From: Betaproteobacteria bacterium
GTDB taxonomy: Bacteria > Pseudomonadota > Gammaproteobacteria > Burkholderiales > Rhodocyclaceae
Assembly: GCA_028868235.1 (NCBI GenBank)
Contig: JAGWUW010000036.1
Span: forward strand, 1-12,814
Length of the DNA: 12,814 nt
Direction of reading: 5' to 3'
Positions 6,903 through 12,720 of this stretch are shown here, piece after piece. The notes under the pieces are model-generated. The model was not told where the DNA came from. It saw only the letters and a program-made list of their open reading frames with translations, and did no database searches. Numbering within the stretch: the first letter of the stretch is position 1; the number at the start of each line of letters is the position of its first letter. The position numbers were made by a program, and so were the translations under genes.

Positions 6903-7213
6903 ATGAGCGTCTTGATCAAGAAACCCCAAAATAACGGAGCTTCTTAGTCTTAGTCGGACGAAAGGCTGGATTCTTACAGCCTGGGAAGAAATATTTTCCC
7001 CCCGCGCGTAAAAAACGATTCAGATGACGCCTGATTTTTCCTATTTGAACACCCTGAACCGACGGGCGCTACGCCGGGCCAAACTTCGCCATTAAAAATA
7101 GATGTAAGAAATTTACGGGTTTGCGCGACTAATTCAAGAAATCATTCGGTCCGTTATCGGGCTGACTGGTCTGGCCATTTCAAGGGGGGCCAACAAATGG
7201 CAGGGAGCACAAC

Positions 7214-7229
7214 TGGCGGATGCATTGCC
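7214..7229 (+). promoter_or_regulatory. Possible sigma-54 -24/-12 element for the NPCAAK cytochrome gene
   Basis: TGGCGGATGCATTGCC contains TGGC and TTGC with GG-N10-GC spacing, agreeing with the core of the sigma-54 consensus. Transcription would begin near 7240, giving a 5' leader of about 56 nt before the ATG at 7296, which is reasonable. No activator gene is in the window, and the match could be chance. Confidence 0.35.
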
Positions 7230-7295
7230 GGATAGCTGGATTCAACTCACTGCGCTTTTTTGAGCGTTAGATTTAAAAAGACAAAGGAGATTTCA

Positions 7296-7922
7296 ATGAA
7301 CCCGAAAGCCAAATCACGCAATTCCACGCCTGCCGCCATGATTTCGGCCGGCCTGTTGGCCGCTGCCCTGAGCGGGCCGGTCCTGGCTGCCAACCCGTGC
7401 GCCGCAAAAGCTGCCAATCCCTGTGCCGCGAAGAATCCATGCGCGACGAACCCTTGTGCCGCCGGCCCGAAAATCAATCGCAAGGACGTCGTCCGGCCGG
7501 CCGGCTACAAGCCGTTGAAGGGCGATCACGCAACGCTCGCCAAGCAAGGCGCGGTGCTGTTCACGGATGCCAAGCTGTCGACCAACGGCATGTCATGCAA
7601 CACATGCCATCAGGACAACAACGCCTACCAGGCAAGCTTTGCCCTGCCTTACCCGCATCGCGTTCAGATGGCCAAAGACGATCTTGGCTTGAAGACAATC
7701 CATCTCGACGAGATGGTGCAGCTCTGCATGGTCAAGCCAATGGCGGCAAAACCATTGCCGTGGCAGTCAGAAGAACTGGCAGCGCTCGTCGCCTACGTCA
7801 GCGATGTTCAGAAGAAATTCAAACCGGCAGCCGGCGCGGCCAACCCCTGTGCGGCCAAAAACCCATGTGCAGCGCGAAATCCCCGCATGGCGAAAAATCC
7901 CTGCGCCGCCAAGAAGCACTAA
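7296..7922 (+). CDS. Monoheme cytochrome c with NPCAAK repeats at both ends
   Basis: A 208-residue secreted cytochrome. Signal peptide residues 1-31 (cleavage after V-L-A). Residues 33-57 hold four NPC units (C35, C43, C49, C54). The class I-like heme domain is about 58-180, with 'STNGMSCNTCHQD' giving heme motif CNTCH at 101-105 and Met candidates for the sixth ligand in 'LCMVKPMAAKPLPW' (M145 or M149). Residues 183-206 again carry repeats: three intact (C185, C191, C203) and one degenerate, NPRMAK, where Cys has become Arg (CGC). AAGGAG at 7284-7289 is 6 nt before the ATG. The core resembles small periplasmic electron-transfer cytochromes; the repeat tails are the same module as the separate peptide encoded divergently. 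Likely role: electron carrier anchored to, or metallated through, the repeats; partner unknown. Confidence 0.9.
   Translation: MNPKAKSRNSTPAAMISAGLLAAALSGPVLAANPCAAKAANPCAAKNPCATNPCAAGPKINRKDVVRPAGYKPLKGDHATLAKQGAVLFTDAKLSTNGMSCNTCHQDNNAYQASFALPYPHRVQMAKDDLGLKTIHLDEMVQLCMVKPMAAKPLPWQSEELAALVAYVSDVQKKFKPAAGAANPCAAKNPCAARNPRMAKNPCAAKKH
7392..7466 (+). repeat. N-terminal NPCAAK repeats of the cytochrome (4 units)
   Basis: Encodes residues 33-57: NPCAAK, then Ala-Ala, NPCAAK, NPCAT, NPCAAG. It immediately follows the signal peptide, so the repeats would form the mature N-terminus. Confidence 0.85.
7842..7913 (+). repeat. C-terminal NPCAAK repeats of the cytochrome (3 intact, 1 degenerate)
   Basis: Encodes residues 183-206: NPCAAK, NPCAAR, NPRMAK, NPCAAK. 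The third unit has lost its Cys, a change explained by TGC to CGC. Confidence 0.85.
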
Positions 7923-8022
7923 TAGCGTCGCTGCCACCTGCCCTGGCGTCCCCGGCAAGGTCCGGAAAGCGCCAAGGCCGCTGTAAAACTGTCCAGCCAC
8001 TCACATAAACCGGAGACAAATC

Positions 8023-9168
8023 ATGGGCGATAAATCCGTTGTCCTCCCCAAACGCACGGTCCTGGTCCTTCAGGGCGGCGGCGCCCTAGGTGCCTTTCAG
8101 GCCGGCGTCTTCGAAGCCATGAACCTGTCCGGACTGCACCCTGATTGGGTGATCGGCACCTCGATCGGCTCGATCAACGCGGCGCTGATCGCCGGCAATT
8201 GGCCAGAACGGCGCATGGAGCGCCTGTACGAATTCTGGGCACGGGTCGGCCAAGGCTGTGGCATTTCACCCGAGTTCGCAGGCGATGCCCCTGCGGCTTT
8301 CATCCGGCAAGTCAGCCAACTGCTTACCATGACCGCGGGTCTGCCCAATTTTTTTACGCCGCACTGGGGACACGGATTTCACCTCGGCGGGACTGTAACT
8401 CCGGAGAAAGCCAGTTTTTACGACGTTTCCCCGCTGCGCAAGACGCTGGAAGAACTCGTCGACTTTGACTACCTGAACGATTCGCCGACGCGCATCTCGG
8501 TCGGCGCGGTCGACGTTGAAGAAGGGCAAATCCGATATTTCGATTCTCGTCACGAACGGATCGGCGTTGAGCACATCCTGGCCAGCAGCGCTTTGCCCCC
8601 GGCTTTCCCCGCGGTCGAAATCGGGGGCCGCCACTACTGGGATGGCGGCATTCATTCCAACACCCCGCTCGAATGGATGCTGCGCGACTCACCCCGCCAA
8701 CACTCACTGTGCATCATGGCCACGCTGTGGCCGATCGAGGATGTCATCCCGACCACGCTACCCGACGTTCTGCGCCGCAGCAAGGAACTGCACTATGCCA
8801 GCCGCTCGCGCACCCTGATCCAGTTGGAGCAGGAACTCCACACCCTGCGTCACACGGTATCGCTGCTGGGAGCCCGTCTCCCCCCCGAACAGCGAGCCGA
8901 AGCCGATATCGCCCAGGCGATCGACCTGGGTTGCCGCAGCGTCTATCATCTGATTCGGCTACAGGCACCACGCCTAGCTCGCGAGAACCATGTCAAGGAT
9001 ATTGATTTCTCGGTAGCGAGTATCGGTCAGCGCTGGGCGGCCGGCCAGCGCCATACCCTGCATGCGCTGGCTGCCAAGCCCTGGGAAACGCCAGTCGGTC
9101 CCGAGCAAGGCGTGCTGGTGCACGATTTTTCCCGGCTCGCAGCGCAATCGGAAGCCTTGCCCGCATGA
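8023..9168 (+). CDS. Patatin-like phospholipase with DUF3734-type C-terminus
   Basis: A 381-residue serine hydrolase of the patatin family. The oxyanion loop is 'LQGGGALGAFQAG' (GGG at 18-20), the nucleophile elbow is GTSIG at 45-49 with Ser47, and the catalytic Asp is in DGG at 206-208 ('YWDGGIHSNTPL'), giving the full Ser-Asp dyad. The C-terminal part, from about residue 255 ('SKELHYASRSRTLIQLEQEL'), matches my memory of DUF3734, commonly attached to bacterial patatins in polyhydroxybutyrate-producing proteobacteria. It would hydrolyse acyl esters, either lipids or possibly a storage polymer; the substrate is inferred only. No signal peptide, so probably cytoplasmic. GGAG at 8012-8015 is 7 nt before the ATG. 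It overlaps the next gene by 4 nt. Confidence 0.92.
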   Translation: MGDKSVVLPKRTVLVLQGGGALGAFQAGVFEAMNLSGLHPDWVIGTSIGSINAALIAGNWPERRMERLYEFWARVGQGCGISPEFAGDAPAAFIRQVSQLLTMTAGLPNFFTPHWGHGFHLGGTVTPEKASFYDVSPLRKTLEELVDFDYLNDSPTRISVGAVDVEEGQIRYFDSRHERIGVEHILASSALPPAFPAVEIGGRHYWDGGIHSNTPLEWMLRDSPRQHSLCIMATLWPIEDVIPTTLPDVLRRSKELHYASRSRTLIQLEQELHTLRHTVSLLGARLPPEQRAEADIAQAIDLGCRSVYHLIRLQAPRLARENHVKDIDFSVASIGQRWAAGQRHTLHALAAKPWETPVGPEQGVLVHDFSRLAAQSEALPA

Positions 9169-9944
9169 AATTATCCCTCAAGATCGAATTGGCTGCCTTG
9201 CCGGCCGACCAGCGTGCCGCCATGCTCGCCGCCGGCCACGAGGTCCAGCATGCCAGGCGGGCCTTGGAAAAGGCCGGACTCAACATCGTCGGTGAAGTGC
9301 TGCGCGATCAGGGCGAGTTTGTTGAACTCGAGCATTACCCGAAAGACGATGTTTTCGACACCGAAAGCTTCAGCCAGTACTACTACCACGCCCATCGCGA
9401 CGACCCGGACGAACACGGGCATTTTCACCTATTCCTGCGGGCGGGCGGCATGCCCACGGGCAGTGCTCCGATCAACTATCCACAGGCGACCGACGTCTGG
9501 CCGAGCGGCGACGACGCCATTTGCCACTTGATTGCCATCGCCATGGATTCCTGGGGCGATCCGATCGGCCTTTTCTGCACCAACCGCTGGGTTACCGCCG
9601 AAGCCTGGTACAGCGCCGAACAGGTCATCGCCATGCTCGACCGCTTCATCATCGACCACGCCTCGCCGAATTGGGCCGTCAATCGCTGGATAAGCGCAAT
9701 TGTCCGCCTTTACCGACCGCATATCGAGGCGTTGATTCGTCAGCGCGACCAGGCCGTCGCCGCGCGGCAACATCGGTTTGCCGAGCGCGATATCTTCGAG
9801 GACCGGGAACTGGATATCACCAGCTATCTACCCATTTCCGTGGACACCCTGGTCGAACACCTTGGCAGGCTGCAAGGTAACGCTCCCGAAAACTTCGAGT
9901 TTTCCCAGGACAACAAAGGCTATGTCATCACCAAGGTGAACTAA
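9165..9944 (+). CDS. DUF6969-like hypothetical protein
   Basis: A 259-residue soluble protein without signal peptide or membrane helix. It begins with a helical region ('ALPADQRAAMLAAGHEVQHA'). A conserved-looking central part follows: 'YYYHAHRDDPDEHGHFHLFL', rich in His and acidic residues, then 'HLIAIAMDSWGDPIGLFCTN' and 'NRWVTAEAWYSAEQ'. I think this is the family named DUF6969, but I am only moderately sure of the number. The His/Asp cluster could bind metal, which is speculation. The ATG overlaps the patatin stop (ATGA), implying coupled translation and a shared function, perhaps in lipid or polymer turnover. No recognised catalytic motif. Confidence 0.85.
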   Translation: MKLSLKIELAALPADQRAAMLAAGHEVQHARRALEKAGLNIVGEVLRDQGEFVELEHYPKDDVFDTESFSQYYYHAHRDDPDEHGHFHLFLRAGGMPTGSAPINYPQATDVWPSGDDAICHLIAIAMDSWGDPIGLFCTNRWVTAEAWYSAEQVIAMLDRFIIDHASPNWAVNRWISAIVRLYRPHIEALIRQRDQAVAARQHRFAERDIFEDRELDITSYLPISVDTLVEHLGRLQGNAPENFEFSQDNKGYVITKVN

Positions 9945-9997
9945 GCATCCTTCGATGGGCGAAGCAGAAGGGCTGCTTGATCGTTGCACATTCACGC

Positions 9998-10029
9998 TTG
10001 ACTCTGGAGTTTACTTCAAGGTTTATCCT
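9998..10029 (+). promoter_or_regulatory. MerR-type promoter and operator with 20-bp spacer
   Basis: A -35 box TTGACT (9998-10003) and a -10-like TATCCT (10024-10029) are separated by 20 bp, the over-long spacing typical of promoters activated by MerR-family regulators through DNA distortion. The spacer region holds an imperfect dyad, ACTCTGGAGT-TT-ACTTCAAGGT (10001-10022), with 7 of 10 positions symmetric. It would drive the whole operon starting at 10094 with a leader of nearly 60 nt. The cognate regulator is encoded as the second gene of that operon. Confidence 0.75.
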
Positions 10030-10093
10030 GAAACTGTGATTCAGTGACGCGCAGTGCGTGTCATGCCCGTTACGAATATCGAAGGAACTGGAA

Positions 10094-10357
10094 ATGACTG
10101 TCAACCGCAAAATCGAAGTGTTCAGCGCCGGCTGCCCCGCCTGCGCCGAAGTTGAATCCCTCGTAAAAAGCCACGCCTGCCCGTCGTGCGAAATCGATGT
10201 ACTCGACATGCGCAACGTGGCCGTGGCGCAACGCGCCAAGGCGCTGGGCGTACGCCCGGTGCCGGCTGTGGCGATCTACGGCGAGTTAGTCGGTTGTTGC
10301 GCAGGGCGTGGTGTCGATGAAGCAAGCCTTCGCGCTGCCGGCCTCGGCCAGCCGTGA
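10094..10357 (+). CDS. Small thioredoxin-fold protein (CPAC), first gene of mer-like operon
   Basis: An 87-residue cytoplasmic protein with a glutaredoxin/thioredoxin-like plan: 'KIEVFSAGCPACAEV' places the active-site CPAC at 14-17 after strand 1, and 'RPVPAVAIYG' has the cis-Pro at P57. Besides CPAC there are CPSC at 29-32 and a Cys-Cys pair at 68-69, giving six cysteines in 87 residues, more than a plain thioredoxin needs. AAGGA at 10082-10086 is 7 nt before the ATG. Stop and the next ATG share one base. Probably passes thiols, electrons or metal ions in the metal-response operon; a metallochaperone role is inference. Confidence 0.82.
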   Translation: MTVNRKIEVFSAGCPACAEVESLVKSHACPSCEIDVLDMRNVAVAQRAKALGVRPVPAVAIYGELVGCCAGRGVDEASLRAAGLGQP

Positions 10358-10782
10358 TGCTGACTATCGGCAAGCTCGCCAAGGCTGGCGATATCAGCCC
10401 CGACGCGCTGCGCTACTACGAACGCGAGGGGCTGCTCGCCCCGGCAAGTAAAACTGACAGCGGCTATCGCCTCTATGGCGAAGATGCCGTGCGCCGAGTG
10501 CGCTTCATCCAGCACGCCCAGGCATGCGGCTTTACGCTCGCGGAAATCCGCGAGCTACTGCACCTGCGCCAGAGCGAGCACGCCTGCTGCAACGACGTGC
10601 GAAGCCGTGCCGTCGAGAAGAAACTCCAGCTAGCCGCCAAGATTCGCGCGATGCAGACAATCTCGGCCGCGCTCGAACGTCTGATCGCAAAATGCGCCTA
10701 TGGCACACTGCCGGTCGATGACTGCCCGATCCTGGCCGCACTGGAACAGATCGATGGCAGTGCACAGGACGATGCGCCATGA
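10357..10782 (+). CDS. MerR/ZntR-class metal-responsive transcriptional regulator
   Basis: A 141-residue MerR-family regulator. The N-terminal winged helix-turn-helix is clear: 'LTIGKLAKAGDISPDALRYY' then 'EREGLLAPASKTDSGYRLY'. A long dimerisation helix follows at about 80-111. Cysteines C78, C113 and C123 match the metal-binding layout of MerR, ZntR and PbrR: the 35-residue C78-C113 spacing equals MerR C82-C117, while the second gap is 10 instead of 9. C77 and H75 are extra candidates. So a divalent soft metal (Hg, Pb, Cd or Zn) is the likely signal. A GTG three bases upstream is an alternative start. It is the second gene of the operon it presumably controls, not divergent from it; it should bind the dyad at 10001-10022. 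Confidence 0.93.
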   Translation: MLTIGKLAKAGDISPDALRYYEREGLLAPASKTDSGYRLYGEDAVRRVRFIQHAQACGFTLAEIRELLHLRQSEHACCNDVRSRAVEKKLQLAAKIRAMQTISAALERLIAKCAYGTLPVDDCPILAALEQIDGSAQDDAP

Positions 10783-11030
10783 GGATTGAGCTATTCAAGG
10801 TGCCGGTATGCACCCGATGCAATTCGGCCCGGGTGGAGTTGCAGGCTGTCGCCGAAGCGGCTGGCGCGGAATGGTGCGAGGTCAACGCACTTGATGCGCT
10901 CGACCGTGCGGTCGATCTGGGCGTGCTGACGCTGCCCGCGCTGGTCATCGACGGCGAACTGGCCTTTGCTACCCTGCCGACGCCCGCGGCGCTGCGCCGG
11001 GAACTGGCGTGGAGGGCGCAGCATGGTTGA
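10779..11030 (+). CDS. Second small thioredoxin-fold protein (CTRC)
   Basis: An 83-residue cytoplasmic protein of thioredoxin/glutaredoxin type. 'RIELFKVPVCTRC' gives strand 1 and active-site CTRC at 11-14; 'GVLTLPALVIDGELAF' holds the cis-Pro at P53. One further Cys is C33. Its length and layout resemble the first gene of the operon but its sequence differs, so the two are distant relatives rather than a recent duplicate. The ATG overlaps the regulator's stop (ATGA), and its own 3' end overlaps the membrane-protein gene by 8 nt. It likely exchanges electrons with the CcdA-like protein encoded next. Confidence 0.82.
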   Translation: MRIELFKVPVCTRCNSARVELQAVAEAAGAEWCEVNALDALDRAVDLGVLTLPALVIDGELAFATLPTPAALRRELAWRAQHG

Positions 11031-11727
11031 ACTAACTCCCGACGCGTTGCGCCATGCCGTCGAGACCTTCCGTTTTGGTGCAGCCGGAATCGGCTTCGTC
11101 GCCGGCCTGGCGTTCAGCCTCAGCCCGGTTGCTGCGGTCGCGATACCCGTCGCGCTGGCATACGTTTCGCATGCGCGCGAGCCGCGCGAGGCCAAACGGC
11201 TGGGCGCGATGTTCGTCGCCGGCATGCTCGCGACGCATATCGCGCTCGGAGCCATCGCCGGCCTCGGCGGCCGCTGGGTCGGCGAACTGATGGGCCGCGG
11301 CTGGGGGCTGCTGCTCGGGCCTCTGCTCATCGTCCTCGGTCTCATGTGGACCGGTTGGATCAAAGTGACCCTGCCAGCCATCGCGCTGCGCGCCAAGCGG
11401 CCGACCAGCGCATGGGACGCGTTCGCGCTCGGTATGCCGTTCACGGTTGCCGTTTGCCCAATCTGCACACCGGCTTTGCTTGCCTTGCTCGGGGTTGTCG
11501 CCGCGCTTGGTTCGCCGTGGCTCGGTGCAGCCGTACTGTTGGCCTTCGCCCTGGGCCGAACGGTACCGATCCTGCTGGCAGACTGGGCCATCGGCAGTCT
11601 GAAGACGCTGCACGGTCCGGGGCGCTGGCGGCGCATGTTCGACATCGTGGCGGGCATCCTGTTGATGGCAACGGGTCTATACCTGCTCAACGCCTGGTTT
11701 GTGGTGATCCCGGCGCTGCCCGGCTAA
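11023..11727 (+). CDS. CcdA/DsbD-like membrane protein (thiol electron transfer)
   Basis: A 234-residue membrane protein with about six helices, similar to the CcdA/DsbD transmembrane domain that carries electrons from cytoplasmic thioredoxin to periplasmic thiols. Helix 1 contains 'FSLSPVAAVAIPVALAYV' where CcdA has 'SPC...P'. The second conserved segment is 'GMPFTVAVCPICTPALLALL', with CPIC at 145-148. The expected helix-1 cysteine is therefore replaced by Val36, and a CxxC sits in the later helix instead. GGAGG at 11011-11015, 7 nt upstream, supports ATG 11023. Position between a thioredoxin-fold protein and MerT/MerP suggests it moves reducing power or handles metal-thiol transfer across the membrane. 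Confidence 0.82.
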   Translation: MVELTPDALRHAVETFRFGAAGIGFVAGLAFSLSPVAAVAIPVALAYVSHAREPREAKRLGAMFVAGMLATHIALGAIAGLGGRWVGELMGRGWGLLLGPLLIVLGLMWTGWIKVTLPAIALRAKRPTSAWDAFALGMPFTVAVCPICTPALLALLGVVAALGSPWLGAAVLLAFALGRTVPILLADWAIGSLKTLHGPGRWRRMFDIVAGILLMATGLYLLNAWFVVIPALPG

Positions 11728-11741
11728 AGGGAGAACGCCCC

Positions 11742-12089
11742 ATGACTACGAATACCGGAAGCCGCGCCCTGGTCGCCGGCGTGCTGGCCGCCATCGGCGC
11801 GTCGGTGTGCTGCGTCGGCCCGCTCGTGCTGCTCGCGCTCGGCATCGGCGGCACTTGGGTCGCTAGCCTGACGGCGATGGAGCCGTACCGTCCATTCTTC
11901 ATCGGCTTGACGCTGCTATTCCTTGGCCTGGCCTTTCGCCGGCTTTACCTCGTACCGCTTGCCTGTACGCCGGGGACGCCCTGTGCCGATGCGCGCACGC
12001 GCCAACGGCAGCGCCGGATGTTCTGGCTCGTCGTCGTGCTGCTGGCAGGGCTGATCGCCGTGCCGTGGCTCGCGCCACTGTTCTACTGA
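11742..12089 (+). CDS. merT: Mercuric ion transport protein MerT
   Basis: A 115-residue inner-membrane protein that takes Hg(II) from MerP into the cytoplasm. It closely follows classical MerT: helix 1 'VLAAIGASVCCVGPLVLLAL' with the Cys pair C23-C24, then 'WVASLTAMEPYRPFFIGLTL', a cytoplasmic loop with C75 and C81 ('LACTPGTPC'), and a third helix ending 'APLFY', as in Tn501 MerT. All four mercury-handling cysteines are present. AAGGGAG at 11727-11733 is 8 nt before the ATG. It stands 14 nt after the CcdA-like gene and 13 nt before merP. Confidence 0.94.
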   Translation: MTTNTGSRALVAGVLAAIGASVCCVGPLVLLALGIGGTWVASLTAMEPYRPFFIGLTLLFLGLAFRRLYLVPLACTPGTPCADARTRQRQRRMFWLVVVLLAGLIAVPWLAPLFY

Positions 12090-12102
12090 AGGAGGCTCTC
12101 TT

Positions 12103-12378
12103 ATGCGCAAACCTTTGTTGGCCTTTCTGGCCGCCTTGCCGCTGGCGGCGCTCGCCGCTCCATCGAAAGCCGTCACGCTCGACGTGCGGAATATGACGTG
12201 CCCGCTGTGCCCAATAACCGTGAAGAAGTCTCTGGAAAAAGTTGCCGGCGTCAGCAGCGTTCAGATCGATTTCGACCACAAGATGGCTACCGTCATCTAC
12301 GACCCGGACAAGGCGAATCTTGTGGCACTGACCCAGGCCACAACCAACGCCGGTTACCCGTCCACCTTGCACAAGTGA
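12103..12378 (+). CDS. merP: Periplasmic mercury-binding protein MerP
   Basis: A 91-residue periplasmic metal scavenger of the heavy-metal-associated (HMA) fold. Signal peptide residues 1-19 (L-A-A at the end), then 'AVTLDVRNMTCPLCPITVKK' with metal ligands C33 and C36, and 'ATTNAGYPSTLHK' at the end, as in Tn501/R100 MerP. The motif reads NMTCPLC instead of the usual GMTCAAC. A strong AAGGAGG at 12089-12095 lies 7 nt before the ATG, so merP may be translated more strongly than its neighbours, fitting its stoichiometric binding role. It delivers Hg(II) to MerT. Confidence 0.95.
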   Translation: MRKPLLAFLAALPLAALAAPSKAVTLDVRNMTCPLCPITVKKSLEKVAGVSSVQIDFDHKMATVIYDPDKANLVALTQATTNAGYPSTLHK

Positions 12379-12385
12379 GCCAACG

Positions 12386-12610
12386 ATGAATGCCGTGATC
12401 CTCGAATCCGAATTGACCTGTCCACACTGCGGCTTCGCGTGGCGACAGACCATGCCAACGGATGCCTGCCAGTTCTACCAGGAATGCCCTTCCTGCCGAG
12501 CGCTATTGCGGCCCAAGCCGGGCGACTGTTGCGTATTCTGTTCCTACGGCTCTGTGCCCTGTCCGCCGATCCAGTTACAGCGAGGCTGCAGCACTTCACA
12601 AACCGGGTGA
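12386..12610 (+). CDS. GDCCVxC domain-containing protein
   Basis: A 74-residue cysteine-rich protein with ten cysteines. A zinc-ribbon-like pair CPHC (12-15) and CPSC (34-37) is followed by the family motif 'GDCCVFCSYGSVPCPPIQ' (46-63). This small family is often found in mer and other metal-resistance operons; some members carry selenocysteine, but here every motif position is encoded by TGT or TGC. It follows merP by 7 nt with only a weak ribosome site, and is the last gene of the operon seen here. Function is not established; cytoplasmic binding or hand-off of Hg(II) imported by MerT is a reasonable inference. Confidence 0.85.
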   Translation: MNAVILESELTCPHCGFAWRQTMPTDACQFYQECPSCRALLRPKPGDCCVFCSYGSVPCPPIQLQRGCSTSQTG

Positions 12611-12696
12611 TATCGCCAAGATGACGGCTGGCGACACCACGGTTGAATCCCCAAGCGCTTACATGCACTAGCGCATATCGAGTTGCCGCAAATTAG

Positions 12697-12720
12697 GCAA
12701 ACATCATTTTTTGTGTTTGC
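12697..12720. other. Stem-loop GCAAACA/TGTTTGC downstream of the mer-like operon
   Basis: GCAAACA (12697-12703) and TGTTTGC (12714-12720) form a 7-bp stem with a 10-nt, T-rich loop. There is no T-run after the stem on either strand, so it is not a classical terminator. It overlaps the stop codon of the possible - strand gene entering from the right. The rest of 12611-12696 shows only a small GCGCT/AGCGC dyad (12655-12674). Confidence 0.3.

Larger units (their letters stand above)
6864..7295. other. 432-bp divergent intergenic control region
   Basis: No convincing gene is found here. The stretch separates the two divergent NPCAAK genes and is visibly richer in A/T than its neighbours. Contents: two sigma-54-like elements (annotated separately), a 10-bp palindrome CTTGATCAAG at 6911-6920, and a small inverted repeat AGGCTG-N8-CAGCCT at 6963-6982. 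An AAGGAG ribosome site at 7284-7289 serves the cytochrome. I see no convincing sigma-70 promoter pair in either direction. Confidence 0.6.

Noticed and set aside
6911..6920. CTTGATCAAG as an FNR/ANR site
   Set aside because: FNR sites need TTGAT-N4-ATCAA; here the half-sites overlap without a gap. Kept only as a palindrome in the control region.
7923..8022. Inverted GGCG/CGCC segments after the repeat cytochrome
   Set aside because: The best pairing is about 5 bp with a long loop and no T-run; not enough to call a terminator.
9950..9978. Two overlapping, mutually exclusive stem-loops (CTTCG/CGAAG and AAGCAG/CTGCTT) after the DUF6969-like gene
   Set aside because: Stems of 5-6 bp without a T-run; neither a clear terminator nor an attenuator.
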